Assembly (NCBI RefSeq): GCF_007827465.1 | Contig: NZ_VISL01000001.1 | Span: forward strand, 5,001-69,000 | Length of the DNA stretch: 64,000 bases | Direction of reading: 5' to 3' | Source of the DNA: Dokdonia sp. Hel_I_53 | GTDB lineage: Bacteria; Bacteroidota; Bacteroidia; Flavobacteriales; Flavobacteriaceae | Shown: positions 1 through 7,516 of the stretch, piece by piece | Position numbering within the stretch: position 1 is the stretch's first letter | Layout of the letters: each line of letters begins with the position of its first letter | Notes under the pieces: model-generated | The model's database searches: none | What the model saw: the letters and a program-made list of their open reading frames with translations, nothing else | Told to the model about the DNA's origin: nothing | Position numbers and translations under genes: made by a program

Positions 1-90
1 CTTTCTTTAATGATTTCCTAAATATGTTAAGATATTTTCTTTCGCTTTAAGCGAAAGGGCTTAAGATGTTACCACATCTTATTCTAAAAC
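1..90 (+). other. Probable 23S-5S rRNA spacer
   Basis: No gene. The stretch lies directly 5' of the 5S rRNA, so it is probably the 23S-5S spacer; I cannot recognise 23S sequence in it. Two hairpins are visible: CTTTCGC with GCGAAAG (39-45 and 51-57, five-base loop) and TAAGATGT with ACATCTTA (62-69 and 74-81, four-base loop). They are plausible pre-rRNA processing structures. Confidence 0.6.
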
Positions 91-198
<108 letters not shown>

Positions 199-199
199 T

Positions 200-236
200 A
201 AGGTCTGATTCAGTAATGAGTCAGACCTTTTTTTAT
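200..236 (+). terminator. rRNA operon terminator
   Basis: A 13-bp stem (200-212 with 217-229, loop GTAA, one T-G wobble) is followed by a run of T. It is a classic intrinsic terminator directly after the 5S gene. Confidence 0.9.
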
Positions 237-474
237 GCCGGAAAAAGAAGGTCTAAAATAGATTGTGTTTATATGTTTTCTATCATTGAAAATTCAGTTT
301 TAAGCCTATGTTTAGTGTCAAACTGATACACTATATTTTGCTCTTCTATAAAAATTTATAGTGGTTGGAGATTATTATATAATAAATTTAAAGCGGACTG
401 AACCCGGTTGTCGAACATGAACTGAGTTAAAATAATCTGAGGTCTATTAAATTATGTTAAGGATAAAAGCAGTT
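235..474. other. Intergenic region, nothing identified
   Basis: AT-rich stretch between the rRNA terminator and the convergent DUF6095 gene. I see no ORF of note, no tRNA fold and no further strong hairpin. Confidence 0.6.
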
Positions 475-696
475 TTAATCGTTAAAAATTGCTCCTATCA
501 ATGTTTTTATACCTTTAAATCCTAAGTAAATAGCAGCAAATAGCAAGATAATTCCAATTGTCACCACTGGAATGAAGTAAGGATGGTCTTGATTTTTAAA
601 TGATGAATTGAGAATAATGGGTGCGGCGATAAGAAGAAGTAATGTCCCTCCCATAAATTTAATTCCTTTTAGTAATTTTTCTTTATTGGTGTGCAT
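475..696 (-). CDS. DUF6095 family small membrane protein
   Basis: A 73-residue protein if read from the ATG at 696 (MHTNKEKLLKG...). The reading frame opens 24 bases earlier at 720, but that start would overlap murQ more deeply. Two hydrophobic segments (about residues 14-31 and 40-60) predict two inner-membrane helices, with a conserved-looking SSFKNQDHPYFIP stretch between them. This pattern and the position directly after murQ match the uncharacterised flavobacterial DUF6095 family. The start overlaps the murQ 3' end by 14 bp, so the two genes are almost certainly co-transcribed and translationally coupled. Function unknown. Confidence 0.8.
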   Translation of the reverse strand: MHTNKEKLLKGIKFMGGTLLLLIAAPIILNSSFKNQDHPYFIPVVTIGIILLFAAIYLGFKGIKTLIGAIFND

Positions 697-1498
697 AGCT
701 CTCAATGGCTTTTCTAACACTACCGTGCTCCAATAATAATTTCTTAGCTTCCGTCTCCTGAATGTTTAACTCTGACATTATCATTTTTAAACCTCTCGCC
801 ACGAGTTTGTCGTTGCTCAATTGCATATCTACCATTTTATTCCCTTTTACGTGTCCAAGCTTTATCATTGTAGCAGTAGAAATCATATTAAGGATAAGTT
901 TTTGAGCTGTACCAGCTTTCATACGAGAACTACCAGTGACAAATTCAGGTCCTACTATAACATCAATTGGATATTTTGCTGTATTAGACAGAGGACTATT
1001 TGGGTTACAGCTTATGGAAGCAGTTAGTATATTGTTGTCATTACATGATTTAAGTGCCCCTATCACATAAGGAGTAGTACCTGATGCTGCGATGCCTATA
1101 ACAACATCTTTTTCTGAAATCTGATATCCTTTTAAGTCTTCCCAGCCTTGATTAATACTGTCTTCAGCAAATTCAACAGCGTCTCTTATAGCCTTATCTC
1201 CACCAGCTATTATACCTACAACTATATCAGGGGAAACTCCAAAAGTAGGTGGGCATTCACTTGCGTCAAGAATACCTAATCTTCCACTAGTACCAGCGCC
1301 CATGTAAAATAATCTACCCCCACCTTTTAATTTGAGTAGAATTTTATCTACGAGGTTCTCTATCTGAGGTATCACCTCTTGAACAGCGTCTGATACCTTT
1401 TTATCTTCATTATTAATATTTGTCAATAATTCTTTTGTGTTCATCTTTTCTAGATGATCATAATTTGAATCTTGTTCAGTAATTTTTTTAAAACTCAC
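683..1498 (-). CDS. murQ: N-acetylmuramic acid 6-phosphate etherase MurQ
   Basis: Cytoplasmic etherase that cleaves the D-lactyl ether of MurNAc-6-phosphate, giving GlcNAc-6-phosphate and D-lactate in peptidoglycan recycling. The 271-residue protein is one SIS domain of normal family length. The glycine-rich sugar-phosphate site GAGTSGRLG lies at about 67-75 and DASECPPTF, with the conserved Glu, at 78-86. Further on are AGGDKA, the acidic FAEDS, GIAASGTTPYV, and GPEFVTGSSRMKAGTAQK, all MurQ hallmarks. It is the first gene of a two-gene minus-strand unit with the DUF6095 gene. A partial copy of the TTCGCGAA palindrome lies about 150 bp upstream. Confidence 0.95.
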   Translation of the reverse strand: MSFKKITEQDSNYDHLEKMNTKELLTNINNEDKKVSDAVQEVIPQIENLVDKILLKLKGGGRLFYMGAGTSGRLGILDASECPPTFGVSPDIVVGIIAGGDKAIRDAVEFAEDSINQGWEDLKGYQISEKDVVIGIAASGTTPYVIGALKSCNDNNILTASISCNPNSPLSNTAKYPIDVIVGPEFVTGSSRMKAGTAQKLILNMISTATMIKLGHVKGNKMVDMQLSNDKLVARGLKMIMSELNIQETEAKKLLLEHGSVRKAIESYAHQ

Positions 1499-1644
1499 GT
1501 CTTTTATTTTAGCTCTTTCTCAAAGGTAAGGGGTTTTACTTTCAAACAATTATATTATTATTTTTTTATGCAATTCAGTTTTTATAATTGATAAATTATC
1601 ATTTATTGAGTTTATAGTAGATTCTTGAATTTTACCTTCAATAA

Positions 1645-1660
1645 TTTTCGCGAAAGCGTA
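1645..1660. repeat. TTCGCGAA palindrome, one-armed copy
   Basis: TTTTCGCGAAAGCGTA. The right arm is intact and the left arm is replaced by T-rich sequence. It lies between the divergent murQ and coiled-coil/zapA genes, about 90 bp before the latter's start. Confidence 0.75.
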
Positions 1661-1748
1661 CCCCATCTTGTAAATTTTAACCTATAAGCATTGTCTGTCT
1701 ATCTTTCAAATGTTAACTTTGTGTAACGTAGTTAATGCATATGTGTTT

Positions 1749-2039
1749 ATGAGTACTCTTTCTAATGTTGTTGATTCTCTTGAATATCGAATCGCTGCTT
1801 TGTTAGAAAAATACGAAGATGTGAGGCAAACGCGGGTAGCTCTAGAAAAACAGCTTACCGCACTGCAACAAGAAAATAAGCAACTTAAAGATGCTATTGA
1901 TATTTGCGAGCAGAAGAATAGAACACTCAAAACAGCAAATGCATTACTAGGCAGTAACGAATATAAAAGGGAAACTAAGCTAAAGATTAACGCTTTAGTA
2001 CGTGAGATAGATGCGTGCATAGCATCTCTCGCGGAATAA
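1749..2039 (+). CDS. Small coiled-coil protein upstream of ZapA (ZapB-like candidate)
   Basis: A 96-residue protein from the ATG at 1749 (MSTLSNVVDSLEYRI...). The frame opens at 1710, but the upstream residues are not coiled-coil-like. From about residue 8 to 70 the sequence is a heptad-rich, charged coiled coil (EKQLTALQQENKQLKDAI). It ends 6 bp before zapA, so the pair is an operon. Databases often give homologues in this slot spurious tRNA-synthetase names; nothing here supports that. A role as a ZapA partner, analogous to the coiled-coil ZapB, is inference from shape and position only. Confidence 0.75.
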   Translation: MSTLSNVVDSLEYRIAALLEKYEDVRQTRVALEKQLTALQQENKQLKDAIDICEQKNRTLKTANALLGSNEYKRETKLKINALVREIDACIASLAE

Positions 2040-2045
2040 AACCAT

Positions 2046-2336
2046 ATGGCAGATAAGCTCAAAATTAAGTTGTCTATTGCAGATCGAGTGTACCCACTTA
2101 CTATCGATCCAGCTCAAGAAGAAGGGTTGCGTAAAGCGGCCAAAGATATTGAGGCGATGGTTAAGCAATTTGAACAAAATTATGCCGTTAGAGATAAGCA
2201 AGATGTTTTAGCCATGTGCGCTTTACAGTTTGCTTCTAAGGTTACCCAAAAAACTATAAATGAAGATTCTTTGAGTGAGGAAACTGCAGCAAGATTAGAA
2301 AAGCTTGCGTTACTTCTCGATGAGACATTAACATAG
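2046..2336 (+). CDS. zapA: Cell division protein ZapA
   Basis: A 96-residue cytoplasmic protein of ZapA length that would bind FtsZ and bundle filaments at the Z-ring. The N-terminal part (KIKLSIADRVYPLTIDPAQEEGLRKAAKDIE) is the ZapA globular head with its conserved R-x-Y-P-L and E-x-x-L-R-x-A-A-x-x-I pattern. The C-terminal half is a long helix for dimer or tetramer formation, containing the typical DVLAMCALQFA stretch. It follows the coiled-coil gene by 6 bp and precedes the 6S RNA and rny, an arrangement common in Flavobacteriia. Confidence 0.92.
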   Translation: MADKLKIKLSIADRVYPLTIDPAQEEGLRKAAKDIEAMVKQFEQNYAVRDKQDVLAMCALQFASKVTQKTINEDSLSEETAARLEKLALLLDETLT

Positions 2337-2361
2337 TCGTTCTTTACATACAACAGCATAT

Positions 2362-2546
2362 TACTGCCTGCATTGGTTATTTTTTTGATAAACTCAACAG
2401 TTATTTTTTATAAAGAGTGACTCTAAATTGTAAAAACACGCCGTTACTAGACTAGTGCTAGGTAGATGGAAGTTTGATCAGTTTTCTAGCTCTAATCCTT
2501 ACTATTAGGAGTTTATACAAAATGCACTACTAATGCAGGCTTTTTT
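2362..2546 (+). ncRNA. ssrS: 6S RNA (6S-Flavo type)
   Basis: About 180 nt between zapA and rny. The two ends pair over 12 bp: GCCTGCATTGGT (2366-2377) with ACTAATGCAGGC (2529-2540), with one G-U pair and no mismatch. A T-run starts at 2541, so the 3' arm also forms the terminator. The long closing stem, the length near 180 nt and the location beside zapA are all as expected for 6S RNA, which binds the sigma-loaded RNA polymerase as a promoter mimic in stationary phase. Rfam has a dedicated 6S-Flavo family. I did not fold the interior in full, and the 5' end is approximate. Confidence 0.8.
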
Positions 2547-2636
2547 ATATCTCATCGTGAGGTATAATATATAGGGCAAAGCCCACACAAACTAATTAAA
2601 CAGATCGCCTATAGGCATCTTAAAATAAAGATTTTT

Positions 2637-4202
2637 ATGGAACAGACCTCACTCTTGATCATTGTAGGTGTGATAGCATTAGCACTGGGATTTTTTATAG
2701 CAAAGATGCTAGAGCGTAGTAATGCATCTCAAATAATTAAAAGAGCAAAGAAGAGTGCTCAAAGTATTTTAAAAGAAGCAACATCAGAAGGAGAATCTCT
2801 TAAAAAGGATAAAATTCTTCAAGCAAAGGAAAAGTTTATTGAATTAAAATCTGAGCATGAAAAAGTAATTCTTAGTCGCGATAAAAAAATATCTGATGCA
2901 GAAAAGCGTACTCGTGATAAAGAATCAAGTGTAAGTAGTGAGCTTTCGCGTAATAAAAAACTTAACCAATCTTTGGAGGACAAAATAAAGTCTTATAAAG
3001 AAAGATTAGACTATGTAGAAAAGAAAAAAGCAGAAGCCGAAAAAATGCACAAAAGTACAGTGCAACAACTAGAGGTTATTTCTGGTTTATCTGCCGAAGA
3101 CGCAAAACATCAACTTGTAGAAACACTAAAAGATCAAGCAAAGACTGATGCAATGGCTCATATCCAAACAGCAATGGAGGAAGCTAAAATGACAGCTGAG
3201 CAAGAAGCAAAGAAAATCATTATCAACACAATCCAACGCATTGGTACAGAAGAAGCAGTCGAAAACTGTGTATCTGTTTTCAACCTAGAAAGTGATGATG
3301 TTAAGGGTCGAATAATAGGACGTGAAGGTCGTAATATTAGAGCGATTGAAGCAGCTACTGGCGTAGAGATTATTGTAGACGACACACCTGAGGCAATTAT
3401 ACTTTCTTGTTTTGACAGTGTTCGCAGAGAGGTAGCTCGATTGTCTTTACACAAACTTGTTACAGATGGACGTATTCACCCAGCCCGTATTGAGGAGGTT
3501 GTAAATAAAACCTCAAAACAAATAGAGCAAGAAATAGTAGAAGTAGGGAAGCGTACTGTGATTGACTTAGGTATACATGGATTGCACCCAGAACTTATTA
3601 AAGCTGTCGGTCGTATGAAGTATCGATCATCTTATGGTCAAAACTTATTACAACACAGTAGAGAGGTGGCAAAACTTTGTAGTGTTATGGCTGCAGAGCT
3701 AGGAGTTAATCCAAAACTAGCACGTCGTGCTGGCCTCCTACACGATATAGGAAAGGTGCCAGATACTGAAACTGAAACTCCACACGCAATTCTTGGAATG
3801 CAATGGGCAGAAAAATATGGTGAGAAGCCAGATGTTTGCAATGCCATAGGAGCTCACCACGATGAGATTGAAATGACAAGCTTATTATCTCCTATAGTAC
3901 AAGTATGTGATGCTATAAGTGGCGCTAGGCCTGGTGCACGTCGTCAGGTATTGGATTCTTACATACAGCGTCTTAAAGATCTTGAAGATATTGCGTTTGG
4001 TTTTCAAGGTGTTAAAAAAGCATATGCCATACAAGCTGGTCGTGAATTGCGAGTTATTGTAGAAAGTGAAAAGGTAAATGACGACAGAGCAGGAGCCTTG
4101 TCATTTGAGATTTCTCAAAAAATACAAACTGATATGACTTATCCTGGTCAAGTTAAGGTTACTGTTATAAGAGAAACGAGAGCTGTAAATATTGCTAAAT
4201 AA
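2637..4202 (+). CDS. rny: Ribonuclease Y
   Basis: Membrane-anchored endoribonuclease that initiates mRNA decay. The 521-residue protein has full family length. It has an N-terminal membrane helix (about residues 5-22), then a long charged coiled coil to about residue 160. A KH domain follows with the RNA-binding [10 protein letters not shown] loop near 222-232, and then an HD domain with the metal-binding motif LLHDIGK near 368-374. Downstream are AIGAHHDE and [12 protein letters not shown], typical of RNase Y. It stands alone on the plus strand, 90 bp after the 6S RNA. A perfect CGCTTTCGCGAAAGCG palindrome begins 7 bp after its stop codon, followed by a terminator. Confidence 0.96.
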   Translation: MEQTSLLIIVGVIALALGFFIAKMLERSNASQIIKRAKKSAQSILKEATSEGESLKKDKILQAKEKFIELKSEHEKVILSRDKKISDAEKRTRDKESSVSSELSRNKKLNQSLEDKIKSYKERLDYVEKKKAEAEKMHKSTVQQLEVISGLSAEDAKHQLVETLKDQAKTDAMAHIQTAMEEAKMTAEQEAKKIIINTIQRIGTEEAVENCVSVFNLESDDVKGRIIGREGRNIRAIEAATGVEIIVDDTPEAIILSCFDSVRREVARLSLHKLVTDGRIHPARIEEVVNKTSKQIEQEIVEVGKRTVIDLGIHGLHPELIKAVGRMKYRSSYGQNLLQHSREVAKLCSVMAAELGVNPKLARRAGLLHDIGKVPDTETETPHAILGMQWAEKYGEKPDVCNAIGAHHDEIEMTSLLSPIVQVCDAISGARPGARRQVLDSYIQRLKDLEDIAFGFQGVKKAYAIQAGRELRVIVESEKVNDDRAGALSFEISQKIQTDMTYPGQVKVTVIRETRAVNIAK

Positions 4203-4208
4203 AATTAC

Positions 4209-4224
4209 CGCTTTCGCGAAAGCG
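4209..4224. repeat. TTCGCGAA palindrome, 16-bp perfect copy
   Basis: CGCTTTCGCGAAAGCG, 7 bp after the rny stop codon and 15 bp before the rny terminator stem. Confidence 0.85.
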
Positions 4225-4239
4225 AATACAAAAAATGAG

Positions 4240-4272
4240 AAATCCTGATCACTTATAGATCAGGATTTTTTA
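4240..4272 (+). terminator. rny terminator
   Basis: AAATCCTGAT (4240-4249) pairs with ATCAGGATTT (4259-4268) and T-rich sequence follows. It ends the rny transcript. Confidence 0.8.
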
Positions 4273-4292
4273 TTCTAAAATTGTTTGTAAAA

Positions 4293-4318
4293 ATAAACCT
4301 CGCATTAGCGAGGTTTAT
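4293..4318 (-). terminator. lpdA terminator
   Basis: A 10-bp stem, ATAAACCTCG with CGAGGTTTAT, six-base loop. It lies 30 bp past the lpdA stop on the minus strand and is followed by T-rich sequence in that direction. Confidence 0.7.
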
Positions 4319-4348
4319 GATAAAATATAATTTAAGTCGTTGTGATTC

Positions 4349-5725
4349 TTATAAGTGAATCACTTCACCATAAGCATCTGCCACCGCTTCCATTACAGCC
4401 TCACTCATTGTAGGGTGAGGGTGAATAGTTTTTAAAACTTCATGGCCAGTAGTTTCTAGCTTACGCCCTAAGACAGCCTCTGCGATCATATCTGTCACAC
4501 CCGCACCTATCATGTGGCACCCGAGCCACTCTCCATATTTTGCGTCAAAAATAACCTTTACAAACCCGTCTTTCGTTCCTGCAGCACTTGCCTTTCCAGA
4601 AGCAGAAAATGGAAATTTGCCAATCTTGAGTTCGTAACCAGCTTCTTTTGCTTGCTTTTCTGTCATCCCAACACTTGCTATCTCTGGTGTTGCATACGTA
4701 CATCCTGGAATGTTTGAATAATCTATTTTTTCAACATTAATGCCTGCAATTTTTTCAACACAAGTAATTCCCTCTGCAGAAGCAACGTGTGCTAGAGCTG
4801 GGCCTTTAGTTACATCACCTATAGCGTAGTAACCGGGCATGTTAGTTTGGTAAAAGTCGTTTACTATAATTTTATCACGGTCTGTTACGATACCTACATC
4901 TTCCAGACCTATATTTTCAATATTGGTTTTGATACCTACAGCAGATAAAACAATATCAGCTTCTAATGTCTCTTCACCTTTTTTGGTTTTAACTGTGGCT
5001 TTTACGCCGTTATCAGTTTTTTCAACCTTCTCTACAGAAGAACTGGTCATGATCTTAATTCCAGCTTTTTTTAGTGAGCGCTCAAATTGTTTTGATACAT
5101 CCTCATCTTCTACTGGAACCACATTAGGCATAAATTCTACAATGGTCACGTCTGTGCCCATGCTATTGTAAAAACTAGCAAATTCGACACCTATAGCTCC
5201 AGAACCTACAACAATCATAGATTTTGGTTGTTCAGGAAGTGTCATGGCTTGACGGTATCCAATTACTTTTTCACCATCTTGTGGCAAACTAGGCAATTCT
5301 CTAGAGCGTGCACCAGTAGCTATGATGATATGATCTGCACTATACTCTTTTCCATCAACGTCAATTTTCTTACCTGGTTTTACTTTACCATAGCCGTTTA
5401 TAACATCAATTTTGTTCTTCTTCATAAGGAATTGAACACCTTTGCTCATTCCTTCTGCAACACCACGACTACGTTTAACTACAGCTGCAAAGTCTTTATC
5501 TGCACCATCTACTTTTAAACCGTAATCTTCGGCGTGTTTTAAATATTCAAAAACTTGAGCACTTTTTAATAATGCTTTTGTAGGGATGCAACCCCAGTTT
5601 AAACATACACCACCTAGGCTTTCTTTTTCTACTACAGCAGTCTTAAGTCCTAACTGGCTGGCACGTATTGCAGTAACATATCCTCCAGGACCGCTTCCTA
5701 ATACGATGACATCATATTTGCTCAT
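4349..5725 (-). CDS. lpdA: Dihydrolipoyl dehydrogenase
   Basis: FAD-dependent E3 subunit that reoxidises dihydrolipoamide of the 2-oxoacid dehydrogenase or glycine cleavage complexes with NAD+. The 458-residue protein has normal length. It shows the FAD fold GSGPGGY at residues 10-16 and the redox-active disulfide in GGVCLNWGCIPTK (C41 and C46). It also has the NAD-binding GSGAIGVEFA stretch, the second FAD motif YAIGDVTKGP, and the C-terminal catalytic HPHPTMSE (His437, Glu442). It is monocistronic here, with no E1 or E2 gene nearby, so which complex it serves cannot be read from context. Confidence 0.96.
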   Translation of the reverse strand: MSKYDVIVLGSGPGGYVTAIRASQLGLKTAVVEKESLGGVCLNWGCIPTKALLKSAQVFEYLKHAEDYGLKVDGADKDFAAVVKRSRGVAEGMSKGVQFLMKKNKIDVINGYGKVKPGKKIDVDGKEYSADHIIIATGARSRELPSLPQDGEKVIGYRQAMTLPEQPKSMIVVGSGAIGVEFASFYNSMGTDVTIVEFMPNVVPVEDEDVSKQFERSLKKAGIKIMTSSSVEKVEKTDNGVKATVKTKKGEETLEADIVLSAVGIKTNIENIGLEDVGIVTDRDKIIVNDFYQTNMPGYYAIGDVTKGPALAHVASAEGITCVEKIAGINVEKIDYSNIPGCTYATPEIASVGMTEKQAKEAGYELKIGKFPFSASGKASAAGTKDGFVKVIFDAKYGEWLGCHMIGAGVTDMIAEAVLGRKLETTGHEVLKTIHPHPTMSEAVMEAVADAYGEVIHL

Positions 5726-5794
5726 ATCTTTGGTTTTTTAAGTCTATAAATTGGATAGCGAATTTACGTATTATCTCAATATTTTTAAAGCTTA

Positions 5795-5820
5795 AAAACC
5801 GAAGTGTTAGCTTCGGTTTT
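5795..5820 (-). terminator. Terminator of the 5862-6353 lipoprotein gene
   Basis: AAAACCGAAG (5795-5804) pairs with CTTCGGTTTT (5811-5820) over 10 bp. It lies about 40 bp downstream of the minus-strand lipoprotein gene. Confidence 0.8.
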
Positions 5821-5835
5821 AAGTGTTTTAAGGTT

Positions 5836-5853
5836 ACGCTTTCGCGAAAGCGT
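5836..5853. repeat. TTCGCGAA palindrome, 18-bp perfect copy
   Basis: ACGCTTTCGCGAAAGCGT, between the stop codon of the minus-strand lipoprotein gene (5862) and its terminator. Confidence 0.85.
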
Positions 5854-5861
5854 GGCTATCT

Positions 5862-6353
5862 CTAAAATTTTAAATTTAAAGCTGTTGCTACTTCATTAAA
5901 ATTCAATAAATCAACATCAGTAGTCGAAGCAAAATCTGAAGGTACTACTACAATTCTAAAGGTTTGGTTGTTTGTAAACTCTGCTCCAGCTAGATCTGGG
6001 GCGTCACTGTTCATGATAACATCTACATCACCAGTTGTAAAATTAAATCTGTAATTTAAAAATCCTTCTATTGCACCAGTTGAATCATTTGTAAAGAAAT
6101 AATAAGCTGTAGGTAATGGTTCCCATACATCGAGACCATTGTCGACCTCCTCAAGTTTATAAACTAAGACTACGTCTGAGTCAAATATAAGTTGATCAAA
6201 ACTAAAACGGGTGGTATAGTCGTTTGCTTGCGTAAATGTGGTTGTAAACTCAAAAGTTTGACCTATTGTGTCAAAATCAAAGTTGTCATCATCATTAGAA
6301 CAAGAAGTTAATATGAATGCTGAAGCTAGTAATAAGGTGTAAATGTATTTCAT
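5862..6353 (-). CDS. Hypothetical lipoprotein
   Basis: A 163-residue protein when started at 6353 (MKYIYTLLLASAFILTSC), which gives a clean SPII signal with lipobox LTSC and lipidated Cys18. The frame extends to 6392, but that adds a charged leader in front of the signal. The mature part begins with an acidic SNDDDNFDFDT linker, then shows alternating polar/hydrophobic beta-strand character without cysteines. No known domain is recognised. It is probably exported and lipid-anchored, with the acidic residues after the Cys typical of Bacteroidota surface lipoproteins. Function unknown. Confidence 0.8.
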   Translation of the reverse strand: MKYIYTLLLASAFILTSCSNDDDNFDFDTIGQTFEFTTTFTQANDYTTRFSFDQLIFDSDVVLVYKLEEVDNGLDVWEPLPTAYYFFTNDSTGAIEGFLNYRFNFTTGDVDVIMNSDAPDLAGAEFTNNQTFRIVVVPSDFASTTDVDLLNFNEVATALNLKF

Positions 6354-6415
6354 AATCTCTAAGTTGTTTGTCTCTTTTTTATCAATAAGCATTCCAGTAA
6401 TAGAATAGCTTATAA

Positions 6416-6811
6416 TTATTTTGTGTTTTTAAAATCTATACTTAGTGAATTCACGCAATATCTTTGCCCAGTAGCTGTAGGACCATCGTCAAATACATGA
6501 CCTAAGTGTGAACCGCAATTGGAACACAATATTTCAGTGCGTATCATTCCGTGTGTTTTATCTCTTACATATTCTACAGTTCCAGGGATGGATTCATCAA
6601 AACTAGGCCAGCCACAGCCACTGTCAAATTTGGTGTCGCTTTCAAATAGCTTTGCATCACAAGCTCCGCAATGGTAAGAGCCGTTTTCTTTGTGCATATT
6701 ATAAGTTCCTGTAAACGCTCTTTCAGTTCCTTTCTCTCTTAGAATGCGATAGCGTTCTGGACCAAGTTCTTCTAACCATTGCGCTTCAGACTTCTGGATT
6801 GGATAACTCAT
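6416..6811 (-). CDS. msrB: Methionine-R-sulfoxide reductase MsrB, cytoplasmic
   Basis: Reduces methionine-(R)-sulfoxide in proteins. The start at 6811 (MSYPIQKSEAQWLEELGPERY) gives 131 residues, the normal MsrB core; the upstream extension to 6871 overlaps the previous gene. Visible are the two zinc CxxC pairs (CGACDAKLF and CSNCGSH), the GWPSFDE motif, HLGHVFDDGP and the catalytic cysteine in RYCVNS. No signal peptide is present, so it acts in the cytoplasm. It lies 14 bp downstream of a second, exported msrB, and the two form an operon. Confidence 0.95.
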   Translation of the reverse strand: MSYPIQKSEAQWLEELGPERYRILREKGTERAFTGTYNMHKENGSYHCGACDAKLFESDTKFDSGCGWPSFDESIPGTVEYVRDKTHGMIRTEILCSNCGSHLGHVFDDGPTATGQRYCVNSLSIDFKNTK

Positions 6812-6825
6812 ATCTATACTCCTAA

Positions 6826-7305
6826 TTAATTTGATTGTGGTACAAATACCAAAGCATCTCCGTTTATACAATGTCTTTTTCCTGTAGTTGCTTTAGGTCC
6901 ATCATTAAATACATGTCCTAAGTGACCACCACAAGTTGCACAATGCTCTTCTTTTCTGGTATATCCTAGTTTGCGATCTGTACTATAGGCTACATTACCC
7001 TCGATAGGTCTGTCAAAACTTGGCCAGCCAGTGCCACTATCAAATTTATGTGCTGTTTCAAATAGAGGCGTGTTGCAACCTGCACATTTAAAGGTTCCTG
7101 GTTCTTTAATATCGTTTAACGGGCTAGAGAAAGGTCGTTCTGTTCCTTCCTTACGCAAAATGTAGAATTGATCTGCTGTCAGTTCAGCTTTCCATTGGGC
7201 TTCGGTTTTTTGAACCTCAAAAGGTTCTTCTTTTGTTTCTTGTGCATTACTGTTGCAGCTTGTAAATAAACCACATAGTGCGACTATTAGAACTATTTTT
7301 TTCAT
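6826..7305 (-). CDS. msrB: Methionine-R-sulfoxide reductase MsrB, exported lipoprotein
   Basis: A 159-residue MsrB with an N-terminal lipoprotein signal (MKKIVLIVALCGLFTSC, Cys17), so it would repair oxidised methionines of envelope proteins. The catalytic domain has all core features: CAGCNTPLF and CATCGGH zinc pairs, GTGWPSFDRP, HLGHVFNDGP and the catalytic cysteine in RHCINGDAL. It differs from its downstream cytoplasmic neighbour in the catalytic-site context (HCING instead of YCVNS). It is the first gene of a two-gene minus-strand operon divergent from the glycogen operon. Confidence 0.94.
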   Translation of the reverse strand: MKKIVLIVALCGLFTSCNSNAQETKEEPFEVQKTEAQWKAELTADQFYILRKEGTERPFSSPLNDIKEPGTFKCAGCNTPLFETAHKFDSGTGWPSFDRPIEGNVAYSTDRKLGYTRKEEHCATCGGHLGHVFNDGPKATTGKRHCINGDALVFVPQSN

Positions 7306-7393
7306 CTTTTTTTTAGTAAAATTATAGATTGCATATGCTTTAGGTCGTTAAAAACAAGCTAAAATAACATAGATGAACAATTAAGATGCATGC

Positions 7394-7407
7394 GCTTTCG
7401 CGAAAGC
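7394..7407. repeat. TTCGCGAA palindrome, 14-bp perfect copy
   Basis: GCTTTCGCGAAAGC in the divergent region between msrB and glgA, about 110 bp upstream of glgA. Confidence 0.8.
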
Positions 7408-7516
7408 ATAATTATTTACAATGATTTCTTTTCTAATTTATATTAATTTAATAGTTAAATTGATTTCTATGAACGGATAAGTTTTACATTTAGCCGAAGA
7501 ACTCTAAAATAGTATC

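Noticed and set aside
235..474. tRNA in the rRNA operon distal region
   Set aside because: No cloverleaf-compatible arms or TTCRA loop; the terminator directly after 5S ends the operon.
1706..2062. A 118-residue minus-strand frame opposite the coiled-coil gene
   Set aside because: It is Ser/Leu-rich and antisense to a well-formed coiled coil; it has no plausible start context and no family match.
3158..3847. Minus-strand frames inside rny
   Set aside because: They are shadows of the rny coding frame, with a composition (I/S/P-rich) typical of antisense translations.
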